A DNA stretch of 19,240 bases from an uncultured bacterium. GTDB taxonomy: Bacteria > Bacillota > Clostridia > Lachnospirales > Lachnospiraceae. Position 1 is the stretch's first letter; the number at the start of each line of letters is the position of its first letter. The notes beneath the pieces were generated by a model. The model ran no database searches. It worked only from the letters and a program-made list of their open reading frames with translations, and was not told the origin of the DNA. The position numbers were made by a program, and so were the translations under genes. This document shows positions 1 through 7,551 of this stretch, piece after piece. The stretch spans positions 1 through 19,240 of the forward strand of contig CAJMPJ010000059.1 of NCBI GenBank assembly GCA_905215155.1, written 5' to 3'.

Positions 1-639
1 TTCCACCCGGTAAGCCTCACTGCCGGAATAGGACGGAAATATTTCCACCACATCGCCTCTGACCCGGAAGGTTCCACGCCTGAAATCCATATCGTTTCTG
101 TCATACTGGATCTCAATCAGCTTATGGATCATCTCATCCCGATCCTTCATCATACCCGGCCTTAAAGAAATAACCATCTCCTTATAATCTATGGGGCTGC
201 CCAATCCGTAAATACAGGAAACCGATGCAATAATAATAACATCCTGCCGTTCCGAAAGAGCCGCCGTGGCAGAATGACGGAGTTTATCGATCTCATCATT
301 GATTGCAGAATCCTTCTCAATATAAGTATCTGATGAGGGGACATAAGCCTCCGGCTGGTAATAATCATAATAAGAAACAAAATACTCCACTGCATTTTCA
401 GGAAAAAATTCCTTAAACTCGCCGTAAAGCTGAGCAGCCAGCGTTTTATTATGGGCAATAATAAGGGTCGGCTTCTGAATTCTCTGAATGACATTGGCCA
501 TGGTAAATGTTTTCCCAGAACCGGTAACACCTAATAATGTCTGGAACTGATTGCCTTCCTTAAAACCTTCCACCAGCTTTTCAATGGCTTGAGGCTGGTC
601 ACCGGTAGGCGCATACTCCGAGTGTAATTTGAACTCCAT
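1..639 (-). CDS. uvrB: UvrABC excinuclease subunit B, N-terminal part (cut by window edge)
   Basis: This is the helicase-like, damage-verifying subunit of nucleotide excision repair, which receives DNA from UvrA and recruits UvrC. The visible 213 codons begin [20 protein letters not shown]. They carry Walker A GVTGSGKT (residues 37-44) and the family's beta-hairpin segment [13 protein letters not shown] (about 89-101), which clamps one DNA strand. Full-length UvrB is about 660 residues, so roughly two thirds lies beyond the left edge. The ATG at 639 follows a strong GGAGGTG ribosome site at about 7 nt. A LexA-box candidate and a TATAAT box lie upstream at 710-723 and 673-678, so SOS induction is likely. 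No frameshift is seen in the visible part, and the identification is essentially certain. Confidence 0.97.
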   Translation of the reverse strand, partial: MEFKLHSEYAPTGDQPQAIEKLVEGFKEGNQFQTLLGVTGSGKTFTMANVIQRIQKPTLIIAHNKTLAAQLYGEFKEFFPENAVEYFVSYYDYYQPEAYVPSSDTYIEKDSAINDEIDKLRHSATAALSERQDVIIIASVSCIYGLGSPIDYKEMVISLRPGMMKDRDEMIHKLIEIQYDRNDMDFRRGTFRVRGDVVEIFPSYSGSEAYRVE

Positions 640-672
640 GATTTTTTTCACCTCCAAAATCTCTTAATGCAA

Positions 673-723
673 ATTATATCATAGCAGGAACAAAAAGTAT
701 AGCGGATAAAGAACATCAGTTCT
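673..723 (-). promoter_or_regulatory. uvrB promoter -10 box and LexA (SOS) box candidate
   Basis: On the minus strand a perfect TATAAT occupies 678-673. The matching -35 region (TATACT at 701-696, 17-nt spacer) is poor. Just upstream, 710-723 reads AGAAC-ATCA-GTTCT, a perfect inverted repeat that fits the Gram-positive DinR/LexA operator core GAAC-N4-GTTC. uvrB is a classical SOS gene, so site and target agree. The operator lies around -40 to -55 relative to this promoter, which is upstream of the usual overlapping position. Confidence 0.7.
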
Positions 724-860
724 GATATGTGGACTATTTCAGCTTCCATAACTTACAGCAATCATTGTATACAGTTAAAATAAGGCTATACCCTCTCCTG
801 GTAATTTTTCCAAAGTAAGTCACAGGCAAGGACCGCAGATGCAATGCGTTAAAAAATAGA

Positions 861-917
861 TTGAATTTTAAACTTATTTGTTATATGATAACTCTCAAAC
901 AATCAAACAGCAGGAGG
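861..917 (+). promoter_or_regulatory. Promoter and ribosome site of the threonine-aldolase gene
   Basis: TTGAAT at 861-866 and TATGAT at 884-889 are separated by exactly 17 nt, a good SigA-type promoter. The ribosome site AGGAGG (912-917) lies 7 nt before the ATG at 925. The leader is short, about 30 nt, and I see no operator-like repeat. Confidence 0.75.
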
Positions 918-924
918 ACTTATT

Positions 925-1950
925 ATGTATAGCTTTAAGAACGATTACAGCGAAGGCGCACATCCAAAGATACTGGAAGCTTTGATTCAGGAGAATTTAA
1001 TCCAGAACGACGGTTACGGACTTGACCCTCACAGCCTTCATGCCGCAGAGCTGATCCGGCAGGAAATCGGCCGTGATGATGCTGATATCCATTTCATCGT
1101 TGGCGGCACCCAAACCAACCTGATTGCCATTGCAACGGCTCTCCGCCCCTGGCAGGCAGTGATCTCTACGGATAAAGGCCATATCAATGTCCACGAAACC
1201 GGTGCGATTGAAGCCACCGGCCACAAAGTTCTTGCTATGCCTGTAAAAGACGGAAAGCTGACTCCTGCTGATATATTAAAGGCCCTGGACCATCATACAG
1301 ATGAACACATGGTCCAGCCAAAGATGGTCTATATCTCCAATTCCACTGAAATCGGCACCCAATACACAAAAGCCGAACTGGAGGCGTTACACCATATCTG
1401 CCGGCAGAAAGACCTGTATTTATTTCTTGACGGTGCACGTATGGGTTCCGCACTGACAAGCCCGGTCAATGACTTAACCCTGAAAGATATTGCACAGCTC
1501 ACTGATGTCTTCTATATTGGAGGTACAAAAAACGGTGCCCTCTATGGAGAAGCACTCATCATCAATCATCACGATTTAAAACCAGACTTTCGTTTTATGA
1601 TCAAACAGCGGGGCGCCATGCTGGCAAAAGGCTGGACTCTTGGCATCCAGTTTGAGGAGCTGTTCCAGAACAATCTTTATTATGATCTGGCCGCTCACGC
1701 AAATGAAATGTCTGCCCTGTTAAAAAAGGGCATCCAATCTTGCGGTTACTCCTTTTTTTCAGATTCTTCCACCAACCAGCTGTTCCCCATTCTTCCTGAT
1801 GCCGTGATAGCAAAGCTTAAAAAAGATTTTCTCTTTTCCATACAGGAACGGTTCGATGACAGCCACACCGTGATTCGTTTGGTAACCTCCTGGGCCACCA
1901 GAGAAGATGCCTGTAAAGAATTTATCAAATCCCTGGAATCCTGTAAATAA
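925..1950 (+). CDS. Threonine aldolase / beta-eliminating lyase family PLP enzyme
   Basis: This is a fold-type I PLP enzyme of the threonine-aldolase (beta-eliminating lyase) family, which typically cleaves L-threonine or L-allo-threonine to glycine and acetaldehyde. At 341 residues it has the family's usual length. Visible elements are the glycine-rich PLP-phosphate segment VGGTQTN (59-65), an aromatic-stacking His region around DKGHINVHETG (83-93), LDGARMG (168-174) whose Asp169 should contact the pyridine nitrogen, and GGTKNG (199-204) with Lys202 as the Schiff-base lysine. The GTKNG context marks a subgroup distinct from E. coli LtaE, so exact substrate and stereochemistry are not assured. 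It is a single-gene unit with its own promoter and the only plus-strand gene here. The ATG is fixed by AGGAGG 7 nt upstream. Confidence 0.9.
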   Translation: MYSFKNDYSEGAHPKILEALIQENLIQNDGYGLDPHSLHAAELIRQEIGRDDADIHFIVGGTQTNLIAIATALRPWQAVISTDKGHINVHETGAIEATGHKVLAMPVKDGKLTPADILKALDHHTDEHMVQPKMVYISNSTEIGTQYTKAELEALHHICRQKDLYLFLDGARMGSALTSPVNDLTLKDIAQLTDVFYIGGTKNGALYGEALIINHHDLKPDFRFMIKQRGAMLAKGWTLGIQFEELFQNNLYYDLAAHANEMSALLKKGIQSCGYSFFSDSSTNQLFPILPDAVIAKLKKDFLFSIQERFDDSHTVIRLVTSWATREDACKEFIKSLESCK

Positions 1951-1951
1951 C

Positions 1952-1997
1952 AAAAAGCCTCTGTATGCCAACAATTTCATTCCGGCATCAGAGGCTT
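1952..1997. terminator. Bidirectional terminator between the converging aldolase gene and ctpA
   Basis: AGCCTCTG (1956-1963) plus ATGCC (1965-1969) pair with GGCAT (1984-1988) plus CAGAGGCT (1989-1996). This gives a 13-bp stem with one bulged base and a 14-nt loop. The flanking AAAAA at 1952-1956 gives a U-run for the minus-strand (ctpA) transcript. The plus-strand U-run is poorer, so termination may be stronger for ctpA. Confidence 0.8.
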
Positions 1998-2028
1998 ATA
2001 AATTTCATATCTAACTTCTTAATTTACA

Positions 2029-3327
2029 TTATTTCAATGCTTTGATCGCTTCCTGGAGCTGATTATCTTCCCCATGTTCAATCTTAATCTTTGTTTTCAG
2101 ACTTTCATCCAATTCAACCGGAACATCAGGCTCCAGTCCTTTTCCATGAAGATCAAAACCGCTGGGTGTATAGTAATGAGCCACTGTCATTTTAATGGCA
2201 GTTCCTTTATCAAGAGGAAACAAGGTCTGAACGATTCCCTTCCCAAAGGTCTTCGTTCCCACCAGCTTTGCTTTGTCATAGGCTTTTAAAGCTCCGGAGA
2301 ATACTTCAGAAGCACTGGCGGACTGGCCGTTGACTAAAACAGCCATGGGCACATCTATCTGATGACCGTCAGAAGCATAATACTGCTCTCCCTTTCCATT
2401 CTTATCTGCCATATAAACAAGAAGAGTCTTATCCTTCTTTTTTCTCACAAGGTTTGGATCTCCCTTGATCACCAGATCATCCGGAAGAATATAATCAAGC
2501 ATAGACACTACCGCGTCCACAACACCGCCTGGGTTATTTCTTAAATCCACCACCAGTTTTTCCATTTCCTGCTTTTCCAGATCATCGACTGCACTCTTAA
2601 ACTGATCCGCTGTCACAGAATCAAACTGGCTGACGGAAATATACCCTATATGATCTGCCAGCATTTCATGCTCAACCGTTGGAACAGTGATCTGACGGCG
2701 CTCCATGGTCATGTCGATGTATTTTCCTGTATCTTTACGAAGAACAGTAATGGTAACCGGGGTTCCTTCCTCTCCCTTGATATGATCCTTTACTACAAGC
2801 TCCAGGTCTATTCCCGTCACTTCTTCATTCCCTACTTTATAAATTAAATCGCCGGGCAGAATTCCCGCTTCCGCGCCAGGAGTTCCTTCAAAAACCTTGG
2901 TTACTGTAATGATACCTGTATCTGCACTCTGGCTGACCATGACTCCGATCCCGCAATACTCACCGGAGGTATCTTCCATCAATTTGTTATACTCGTCTGC
3001 TGTATAATAAACTGTATAAGGATCTCCTAATCCATTTAGCATCCCCTTATAAATCCAGTCTTCCACATCATTGAGATTTTCATCAAAAAGATAATACTTT
3101 TCAATTACCGCCTGGATCGTCTGTATTTTGGAAGCGATCCGGTTCATGTCTAAGTTCCCCTGTTGATTTTCTGCCTGAGCGGATTCCGCAGCCTGCCCTT
3201 TTCCATCAATTGCGGTTTTTCCGATCAGAAAGATCCCCAAAGACATTCCTACAATAACAAGACCTGCTAATGCAGTTAAAAGCGCCCCGACCAGGGCACC
3301 CTTCCAAAATTTATTTTTACTTTCCAC
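2029..3327 (-). CDS. ctpA: S41 family C-terminal processing serine protease (CtpA/CtpB type)
   Basis: This is an envelope-anchored serine protease of peptidase family S41. Residues 8-37 form an N-terminal membrane segment. A helical region and a PDZ domain follow (about 120-210, with the GIGVM segment near 126-130), then the S41 core. The Ser-Lys dyad is Ser338 in QSASASE and Lys363 in FGKGIVQ, with the conserved Gln367; the 25-residue Ser-Lys distance matches E. coli Prc and B. subtilis CtpB. The start is GTG at 3327 with TAGGAGA upstream. It lies 21 nt after the M23 hydrolase gene and is the last gene of the ftsE-ftsX operon, so a role in processing division or cell-wall hydrolase proteins is a reasonable inference. 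The catalytic residues are intact. Confidence 0.93.
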   Translation of the reverse strand: MESKNKFWKGALVGALLTALAGLVIVGMSLGIFLIGKTAIDGKGQAAESAQAENQQGNLDMNRIASKIQTIQAVIEKYYLFDENLNDVEDWIYKGMLNGLGDPYTVYYTADEYNKLMEDTSGEYCGIGVMVSQSADTGIITVTKVFEGTPGAEAGILPGDLIYKVGNEEVTGIDLELVVKDHIKGEEGTPVTITVLRKDTGKYIDMTMERRQITVPTVEHEMLADHIGYISVSQFDSVTADQFKSAVDDLEKQEMEKLVVDLRNNPGGVVDAVVSMLDYILPDDLVIKGDPNLVRKKKDKTLLVYMADKNGKGEQYYASDGHQIDVPMAVLVNGQSASASEVFSGALKAYDKAKLVGTKTFGKGIVQTLFPLDKGTAIKMTVAHYYTPSGFDLHGKGLEPDVPVELDESLKTKIKIEHGEDNQLQEAIKALK

Positions 3328-3348
3328 TGCTATTCTCCTATCTAGCCA

Positions 3349-4551
3349 TTATGGGCTAACGTATTTCGCCGGATTTACATAACTGCCATTTACTCTGATT
3401 CCAAAATGGAGGTGCGGCCCGGTAGAATATCCGGTAGAACCCACTTTTCCAATTACCTGCCCCTGTGTAACTTCCTGTCCAGCGGAAACCAAAAGCTGGG
3501 AACAGTGCATATACACGGTGTAAACACCTCCGCCATGATGGATCATGATATAGTTGCCGGCAGAATAACTGTATGTAGATATTGTAACCGTGCCTGATGC
3601 GGCTGCTAAAATGCTGTTTCCGGCAGCAGCACCAATATCAATTCCCTTGTGGTTGGAAGATGCTCCTTCCGTAGGGGATTCCCGGTCGCCGAAATTTGAA
3701 GTAATCCTGCTTGAAGAAGGACAGGGCCATATGAATTTAATATTCCCTATCGCAACGGTATTATACGTTTTCCCTGCTTTCTCGGCCGCTTTCCGTGCTT
3801 CTTCTTCTTTTTTCCGGATCTCAGCCTCCATATTTTTAATGTGCTGTTCCTGTTCCGCAATATCCTTCTCAAGCTCTGCCAAGCTTCCTTCACCGGCACT
3901 GATCTGGTTTTGATAGTTTACAAGCTCCGCATTCTTCTTCTTAATGAGCCGTTCCACATCCTGCTGCTTGTCATTGGCCGCTGTCTCAAAGGTTTTCAGC
4001 TCTTCATACTCCGCTAAAAGCTTCTGCTCCCGCTGTTCCACCTCTTCTTTGGATCGTTTAAAGTTCTCCAGCATTTTTCTATCATATGCAGCAATGCTCC
4101 GGATATATTCCACACGGTTAAAAAGCTGGGTGAGATCGCCCGACTTAAATAACAAGTCAATGTAGTTCGTCTCACCCTTCTCATACATATATTGAATTCT
4201 CAATTTCATATCCCGGTACTGGCGGTCCATGGTCTGCTTCGCCGCCTCCAAGTCTGCTTTTGCCGATTTAAGCTCTGCTTCCTTGGTAACAATCCGGGAC
4301 TGAAGCGCATATAGCTGTTTATTTAGGGAATCAAGGGTGGCATCCAGATTTTTTATATAACCTGCTGCATCATTTCTCAATCCCTCCAGTTCTTTTATGG
4401 TTGACTCTATTCCCTTTTTTTCCTCTTCGAGAGTCGAGGCTTTTTCCTTTGCTTCCTCCACTTCAGTTTTGGTACCATAGGAGGGAAATATACATGATAT
4501 GGTCATCATGCAGCCAAGTCCTGCTGCAAACAGCCTTTTTTTCAATTTCAT
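3349..4551 (-). CDS. Coiled-coil M23 (LytM) peptidoglycan endopeptidase, EnvC/PcsB-like FtsEX partner
   Basis: This is a secreted cell-wall hydrolase or hydrolase activator. It has an N-terminal signal peptide (about 1-26), a long charged coiled coil (about 28-260), and a C-terminal M23 domain (about 270-400). In numbering from this start, the zinc ligands are His301 and Asp305 (HKGID) and the second His of HLH (His380/His382), with His349 in the usual catalytic place. All are present, so the enzyme should be active, unlike the degenerate LytM domain of E. coli EnvC. It sits directly after ftsX, as hydrolases or adaptors gated by FtsEX do elsewhere. An in-frame ATG at 4557 is possible, but GAGGA is only about 1 nt from it and 7 nt from the ATG at 4551, so I chose 4551. 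No lipobox is seen. Confidence 0.92.
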   Translation of the reverse strand: MKLKKRLFAAGLGCMMTISCIFPSYGTKTEVEEAKEKASTLEEEKKGIESTIKELEGLRNDAAGYIKNLDATLDSLNKQLYALQSRIVTKEAELKSAKADLEAAKQTMDRQYRDMKLRIQYMYEKGETNYIDLLFKSGDLTQLFNRVEYIRSIAAYDRKMLENFKRSKEEVEQREQKLLAEYEELKTFETAANDKQQDVERLIKKKNAELVNYQNQISAGEGSLAELEKDIAEQEQHIKNMEAEIRKKEEEARKAAEKAGKTYNTVAIGNIKFIWPCPSSSRITSNFGDRESPTEGASSNHKGIDIGAAAGNSILAAASGTVTISTYSYSAGNYIMIHHGGGVYTVYMHCSQLLVSAGQEVTQGQVIGKVGSTGYSTGPHLHFGIRVNGSYVNPAKYVSP

Positions 4552-4563
4552 GAGCATTTCCTC

Positions 4564-5472
4564 TTATACTTTTAAATGCTTCCGAATGGTAAAGAAACTT
4601 ACAAAAAATCCAATCCCCAAACCGAGGCCCAATGCAGTTGCCGCCATATAAGGGAATATGGCCTCCACTGGCAGGAACTGAAAAAGCCCCGATAAAATAC
4701 TGAACTTTGTAACAACATATTCAACCGTAGACCGGTAGAGGAAATAGATGGCAATCAGAGGAATGGAGGCTCCGACCAGGCCGATAATGACTCCCTCCAC
4801 GACAAACGGAGCCCGGATCATATAATCAGTGGCACCGATGAGCTTCATAATATGATTCTCCGTCTTACGGAAGGCCGCAGCCACTGAAATCGTATTACTG
4901 ATCAGGAATATGGCCACTGCCAGTAAAATACCGATTATCAGCATAGAGAGTACACCAATGACCTTATTTAAGCTGTTCATTCCTTCTGCTGCTGTCTGAG
5001 AATAGTTGACTTTTCTTACTCCATCAAGACTCTTTAACCAGTCAACCACCTTATTCTGATCCACCAGATCATTTAAAAATACGGTGTAGGAAGAAGAATT
5101 GGCAAGAGGATTATCCTCTTCAAAGCCTTCTGCCAAATCCTGCATATCCCCAAAATATTCTTTCTTGGCTTCTTCCCAGGCTTCTTCTGCAGAAATATAC
5201 TTTATTTCTTTTACTTCTTTTCTGGCTTTTATCTTATTACCGATTTCAGTGATTTTATTTTTATCCAGCCCTTCTTCAAAAAATACTGTAATCCCAACGG
5301 TACCTTCTGTATTTTTAATCACATGCTGTACGTTAATAACGATTGAAAAAAACAGGCAAAACAGAAAAATACAGGCAGAAACTGTAGCAATAGATGCCAG
5401 AGAAAACAAAATATTTCTGCAAATATTATTAACCCCCTGCTTCAGGCAATACCAAAATGTACTAATTCTCAT
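4564..5472 (-). CDS. ftsX: Cell division protein FtsX (membrane subunit of FtsEX)
   Basis: This is the permease-like subunit of the FtsEX complex, which transmits ATP-driven conformational change to extracellular murein hydrolases at the division site. The 302 residues have the typical layout: a cytoplasmic N-terminus, TM1 (about 20-45), a large extracellular loop (about 46-170, the hydrolase-docking part) and three further TM segments near 172-198, 222-248 and 270-295. The start [13 protein letters not shown] is the family's usual N-terminus. An ATG 24 nt further upstream (5496) would add eight residues and lengthen the overlap with ftsE, and has no good ribosome site; AGGCGG lies about 8 nt before 5472. 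The gene overlaps the ftsE 3' end by 11 nt, indicating coupled translation. The M23 gene begins 12 nt after its stop. Confidence 0.95.
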   Translation of the reverse strand: MRISTFWYCLKQGVNNICRNILFSLASIATVSACIFLFCLFFSIVINVQHVIKNTEGTVGITVFFEEGLDKNKITEIGNKIKARKEVKEIKYISAEEAWEEAKKEYFGDMQDLAEGFEEDNPLANSSSYTVFLNDLVDQNKVVDWLKSLDGVRKVNYSQTAAEGMNSLNKVIGVLSMLIIGILLAVAIFLISNTISVAAAFRKTENHIMKLIGATDYMIRAPFVVEGVIIGLVGASIPLIAIYFLYRSTVEYVVTKFSILSGLFQFLPVEAIFPYMAATALGLGLGIGFFVSFFTIRKHLKV

Positions 5473-6148
5473 ATGTATAACCGCCTTTTTTCTCATCGCT
5501 CATGATGGTTCCCCGATCCATCACAATCACTCGTTTTTTCATTCGGTCCACAATTTCCTGACTGTGAGTGACTACGATCACTGTAGTTCCCTGTTTATTA
5601 ATCTCGTTTAACAGCTTCATAATCTCCATGGAGTTGTGACCGTCTAAATTACCGGTAGGCTCATCCGCCAGGAGAATCTCCGGACGGTTGATCAAAGCCC
5701 TGGCAATGGCAACACGCTGCTGCTCACCGCCGGAAAGCTGCTGAGGAAAAAATTTATACTTTGAAGATAGCCCCACCATCTTTAACATGGCAGGAACCGA
5801 CTCTTTGATATTTCTTGTTGATGCACCGATGACTCGTTGAGCAAACGCTACATTCTCATATACATTCCGGTCCTTTAACAGGCGGAAATCCTGAAATATC
5901 ATGCCAAGCTTTCTTCTGTATTTCGGAATAAATTTTCTGGGCATCTTGCCTAAATTCATATCATTTACTATAATTTTCCCGGCTGTTGGTTCTACTTCCT
6001 TGAGCAGCATCTTTAAGAGCGTGGATTTCCCCGAACCGCTGCGGCCGATGATGAATACAAATTCCCCATCCTCCACCGTTATGCTGACATTCCGAAGCGC
6101 TTTATTGCCGGCTTCATATGTTTTACTTACATTCCATAGTTCTATCAT
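5462..6148 (-). CDS. ftsE: Cell division ATP-binding protein FtsE
   Basis: This is the cytoplasmic ATPase of FtsEX. At 228 residues it matches family length. It has Walker A GRSGSGKS (35-42), a Q-loop at QDFRLL (Gln86), ABC signature LSGGE (138-142), Walker B ILLADE (158-163) and the switch His195 in VVTHS. It is the first gene of the unit ftsE-ftsX-M23-ctpA. Its ATG is preceded by AGAGGA at about 6 nt. The segment directly upstream is the structured intergenic region described separately, and I could not find a clear promoter for the operon in it. The function is firm from motifs and from the adjacent ftsX. Confidence 0.96.
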   Translation of the reverse strand: MIELWNVSKTYEAGNKALRNVSITVEDGEFVFIIGRSGSGKSTLLKMLLKEVEPTAGKIIVNDMNLGKMPRKFIPKYRRKLGMIFQDFRLLKDRNVYENVAFAQRVIGASTRNIKESVPAMLKMVGLSSKYKFFPQQLSGGEQQRVAIARALINRPEILLADEPTGNLDGHNSMEIMKLLNEINKQGTTVIVVTHSQEIVDRMKKRVIVMDRGTIMSDEKKGGYTYEN

Positions 6149-6358
6149 TTCTGTCCTCTAACTCTTTGTGCTTTTGTACTTCTGGTGAGGGAGAAAGAGA
6201 TTTATGTATCCCTCTCGCCGCAGTGAAACTTCGATTGCGCTTCACTCCATCTCAGTTTACGGGCTTCACCCTATGAAAAGAGTCAGAAACACAGCTGCTT
6301 TTATGCAAGCATAACGCAGCTGTGTTACTGCCTCTTTTCGCACTGCTCATGGCTTGCG
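6149..6358. other. Structured intergenic region between the CdaR-type gene and ftsE
   Basis: This 210-bp non-coding gap is unusually rich in inverted repeats. Besides the large hairpin at 6275-6339 there are AGTGAA/TTCACT arms (about 6222-6246), GAGGGA/TCCCTC arms (about 6186-6217), and a short GGG-CTTCA-CCC stem-loop near 6261-6271. GTGAAGC occurs twice on the minus strand. The composition differs from the AT-rich gaps elsewhere in the window. It may be a repeated intergenic element or a structured leader of the ftsEX operon; sequence alone does not decide. Confidence 0.5.
6275..6339 (-). terminator. Large compound hairpin after the CdaR-type gene (possible terminator)
   Basis: Three nested inverted repeats form one long stem. 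GAAAAGAG (6275-6282) pairs with CTCTTTTC (6332-6339). AACACAGCTGC (6288-6298) pairs with GCAGCTGTGTT (6316-6326). TTATGC (6301-6306) pairs with GCATAA (6309-6314). It begins about 19 nt after the regulator's stop codon. A strong U-run is missing, so termination is plausible rather than sure; the hairpin could equally be part of a repeat element. Confidence 0.5.
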
Positions 6359-7447
6359 TTAATAGTCTTGGTTTTCCATGTACTTCATGTATTTTACTAC
6401 CATCAATGCAATCTTAAAGGTAATGGCATCCTCAAATACGCGAAGGTCAAGCCCTGTGCTCTTTTGAAGTTTGTCCAAACGGTATACCAGGGTGTTTCTA
6501 TGGATATAGAGCTGTCTGGAAGTTTCGGACACGTTTAAGCTATTCTCAAAGAACTTGTTGATGGTGGTAAGAGTTTCATCATCAAATTCATCAGGGGATT
6601 TTCCATCGAAAATTTCCTTAATAAACATCCGGCATAATGGCAGGGGGAGCTGATAAATCAGACGTCCGATTCCAAGCTTGCTGTATGCGACTACATTTTT
6701 ATTGCTGTAGAAGATCTTTCCTACATCCATCGCCATCTTTGCTTCCTTATAGGATCTGGAAACTTCTTTAATTTCGCTTACAATGGTGCCAAATGCAACA
6801 TGCACCTGAGTCATTGCCTCTGTGTTGAGCATGTCCAAAATGGTATTGGCGGTTTTTTCTAAATCGTCGTAAGTCTCGCCTTCTTTTACTTCCTTTACAA
6901 GGATAATATTCTTCTCATCCACAGCAGTAACAAAATCCTTTGTCTTCGCTGCAAATAAGTTGCGCACTGTTTCCAGTGCATTCACATCTTTTTCGTGCTG
7001 GGTTTCAATAATAAACACCACTCTTTTAATATTTGTTTCAATGTGGAGTTTCTTAGCTCTGTTGTAAATATCTACTAAAAGCAGATTGTCAAGCAGCAGG
7101 TTCTTTATGAAATTATCTTTATCGAAACGTTCTTTATATGCAACAAGAAGGCTCTGGATCTGAAAAGTTGCCAGTTTGCCGACCATATATACATCATCGC
7201 TTCCTCCCTTAGCCAGGAGAATGTATTCTAACTGGTGTTCGTCAAAAACCTTGAAGAACTGATATCCCTGGATTACCTGGCTGTCAGCCGGAGAATCCAC
7301 GAACGCCAGGATGGAACTTTCATAATCTTCCGCATCAGGAAATGTGGTAGCCAAAACCTTTCCTTCTGTATCACAAATACACAGATCAATTCTTGTTATC
7401 CCTTTTAATCCTTCAATGGTTGTTTGAAGTATTTGATTCGAAATCAT
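6359..7447 (-). CDS. CdaR/PucR-type transcriptional regulator
   Basis: This is a cytoplasmic DNA-binding regulator of 362 residues. The N-terminal part (about 1-110) looks like a small sensor domain, with a hydrophobic strand around LCICDTEGKVLAT. The middle (about 130-245) resembles the degenerate GGDEF-like domain of CdaR proteins. The C-terminal helix-turn-helix of the PucR type is about 296-350, centred on LNVSETSRQLYIHRNTLVYRLDKL split across its two helices. The family often controls sugar-acid, purine or sugar catabolism; the effector here is unknown. The gene lies just downstream of the orphan sugar-ABC ATPase but is separated from it by a strong terminator, so it is probably transcribed alone. 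AAGGAGAA precedes the ATG. A partner role with the ATPase gene is inference from adjacency. Confidence 0.88.
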   Translation of the reverse strand: MISNQILQTTIEGLKGITRIDLCICDTEGKVLATTFPDAEDYESSILAFVDSPADSQVIQGYQFFKVFDEHQLEYILLAKGGSDDVYMVGKLATFQIQSLLVAYKERFDKDNFIKNLLLDNLLLVDIYNRAKKLHIETNIKRVVFIIETQHEKDVNALETVRNLFAAKTKDFVTAVDEKNIILVKEVKEGETYDDLEKTANTILDMLNTEAMTQVHVAFGTIVSEIKEVSRSYKEAKMAMDVGKIFYSNKNVVAYSKLGIGRLIYQLPLPLCRMFIKEIFDGKSPDEFDDETLTTINKFFENSLNVSETSRQLYIHRNTLVYRLDKLQKSTGLDLRVFEDAITFKIALMVVKYMKYMENQDY

Positions 7448-7499
7448 GGCATATTCTCCTTTTTCGTAAATTTACCTTATTCTATATTAAAGCAAAAAG

Positions 7500-7535
7500 A
7501 AAAAAAAAGCAAGCGAGTATCATACCCGCCTGCTT
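7500..7535 (-). terminator. Rho-independent terminator of the sugar-ABC ATPase gene
   Basis: AAGCAAGCGAGTA (7507-7519) pairs with TACCCGCCTGCTT (7523-7535), with G-U pairs and a 3-nt loop. On the minus strand it is followed by a run of nine T (7508-7500). It starts 16 nt after the stop codon at 7552, a textbook intrinsic terminator. Confidence 0.92.
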
Positions 7536-7551
7536 AAAAATTTCATATAAT

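Larger units (their letters stand above)
640..924. other. Divergent intergenic region uvrB / threonine aldolase
   Basis: This 285-bp gap between two divergently transcribed genes has no plausible coding frame. It holds the uvrB promoter and LexA-box candidate at its left side and the threonine-aldolase promoter at its right side. The middle (about 725-840) is AT-rich, and I see no further convincing motif there. Confidence 0.6.

Noticed and set aside
189..530. Open frame of 113 codons on the minus strand
   Set aside because: It is out of frame within uvrB, whose conserved protein sequence runs through the whole stretch in another frame.
4470..4551. Lipoprotein signal in the M23 hydrolase (Cys residues near the N-terminus)
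   Set aside because: The residues before the Cys (GLGC, TISC) do not fit the lipobox; an ordinary signal peptide is more likely.
5099..5611. Open frame of 170 codons on the plus strand
   Set aside because: It is antisense to ftsX and ftsE, both fully supported by motifs; the translation is Ser/Ile-rich with no family features and no ribosome site.
7447..7500. Promoter for the CdaR-type gene
   Set aside because: A TATAGAAT-like -10 is present, but no -35 at acceptable spacing could be found, so I did not annotate it.
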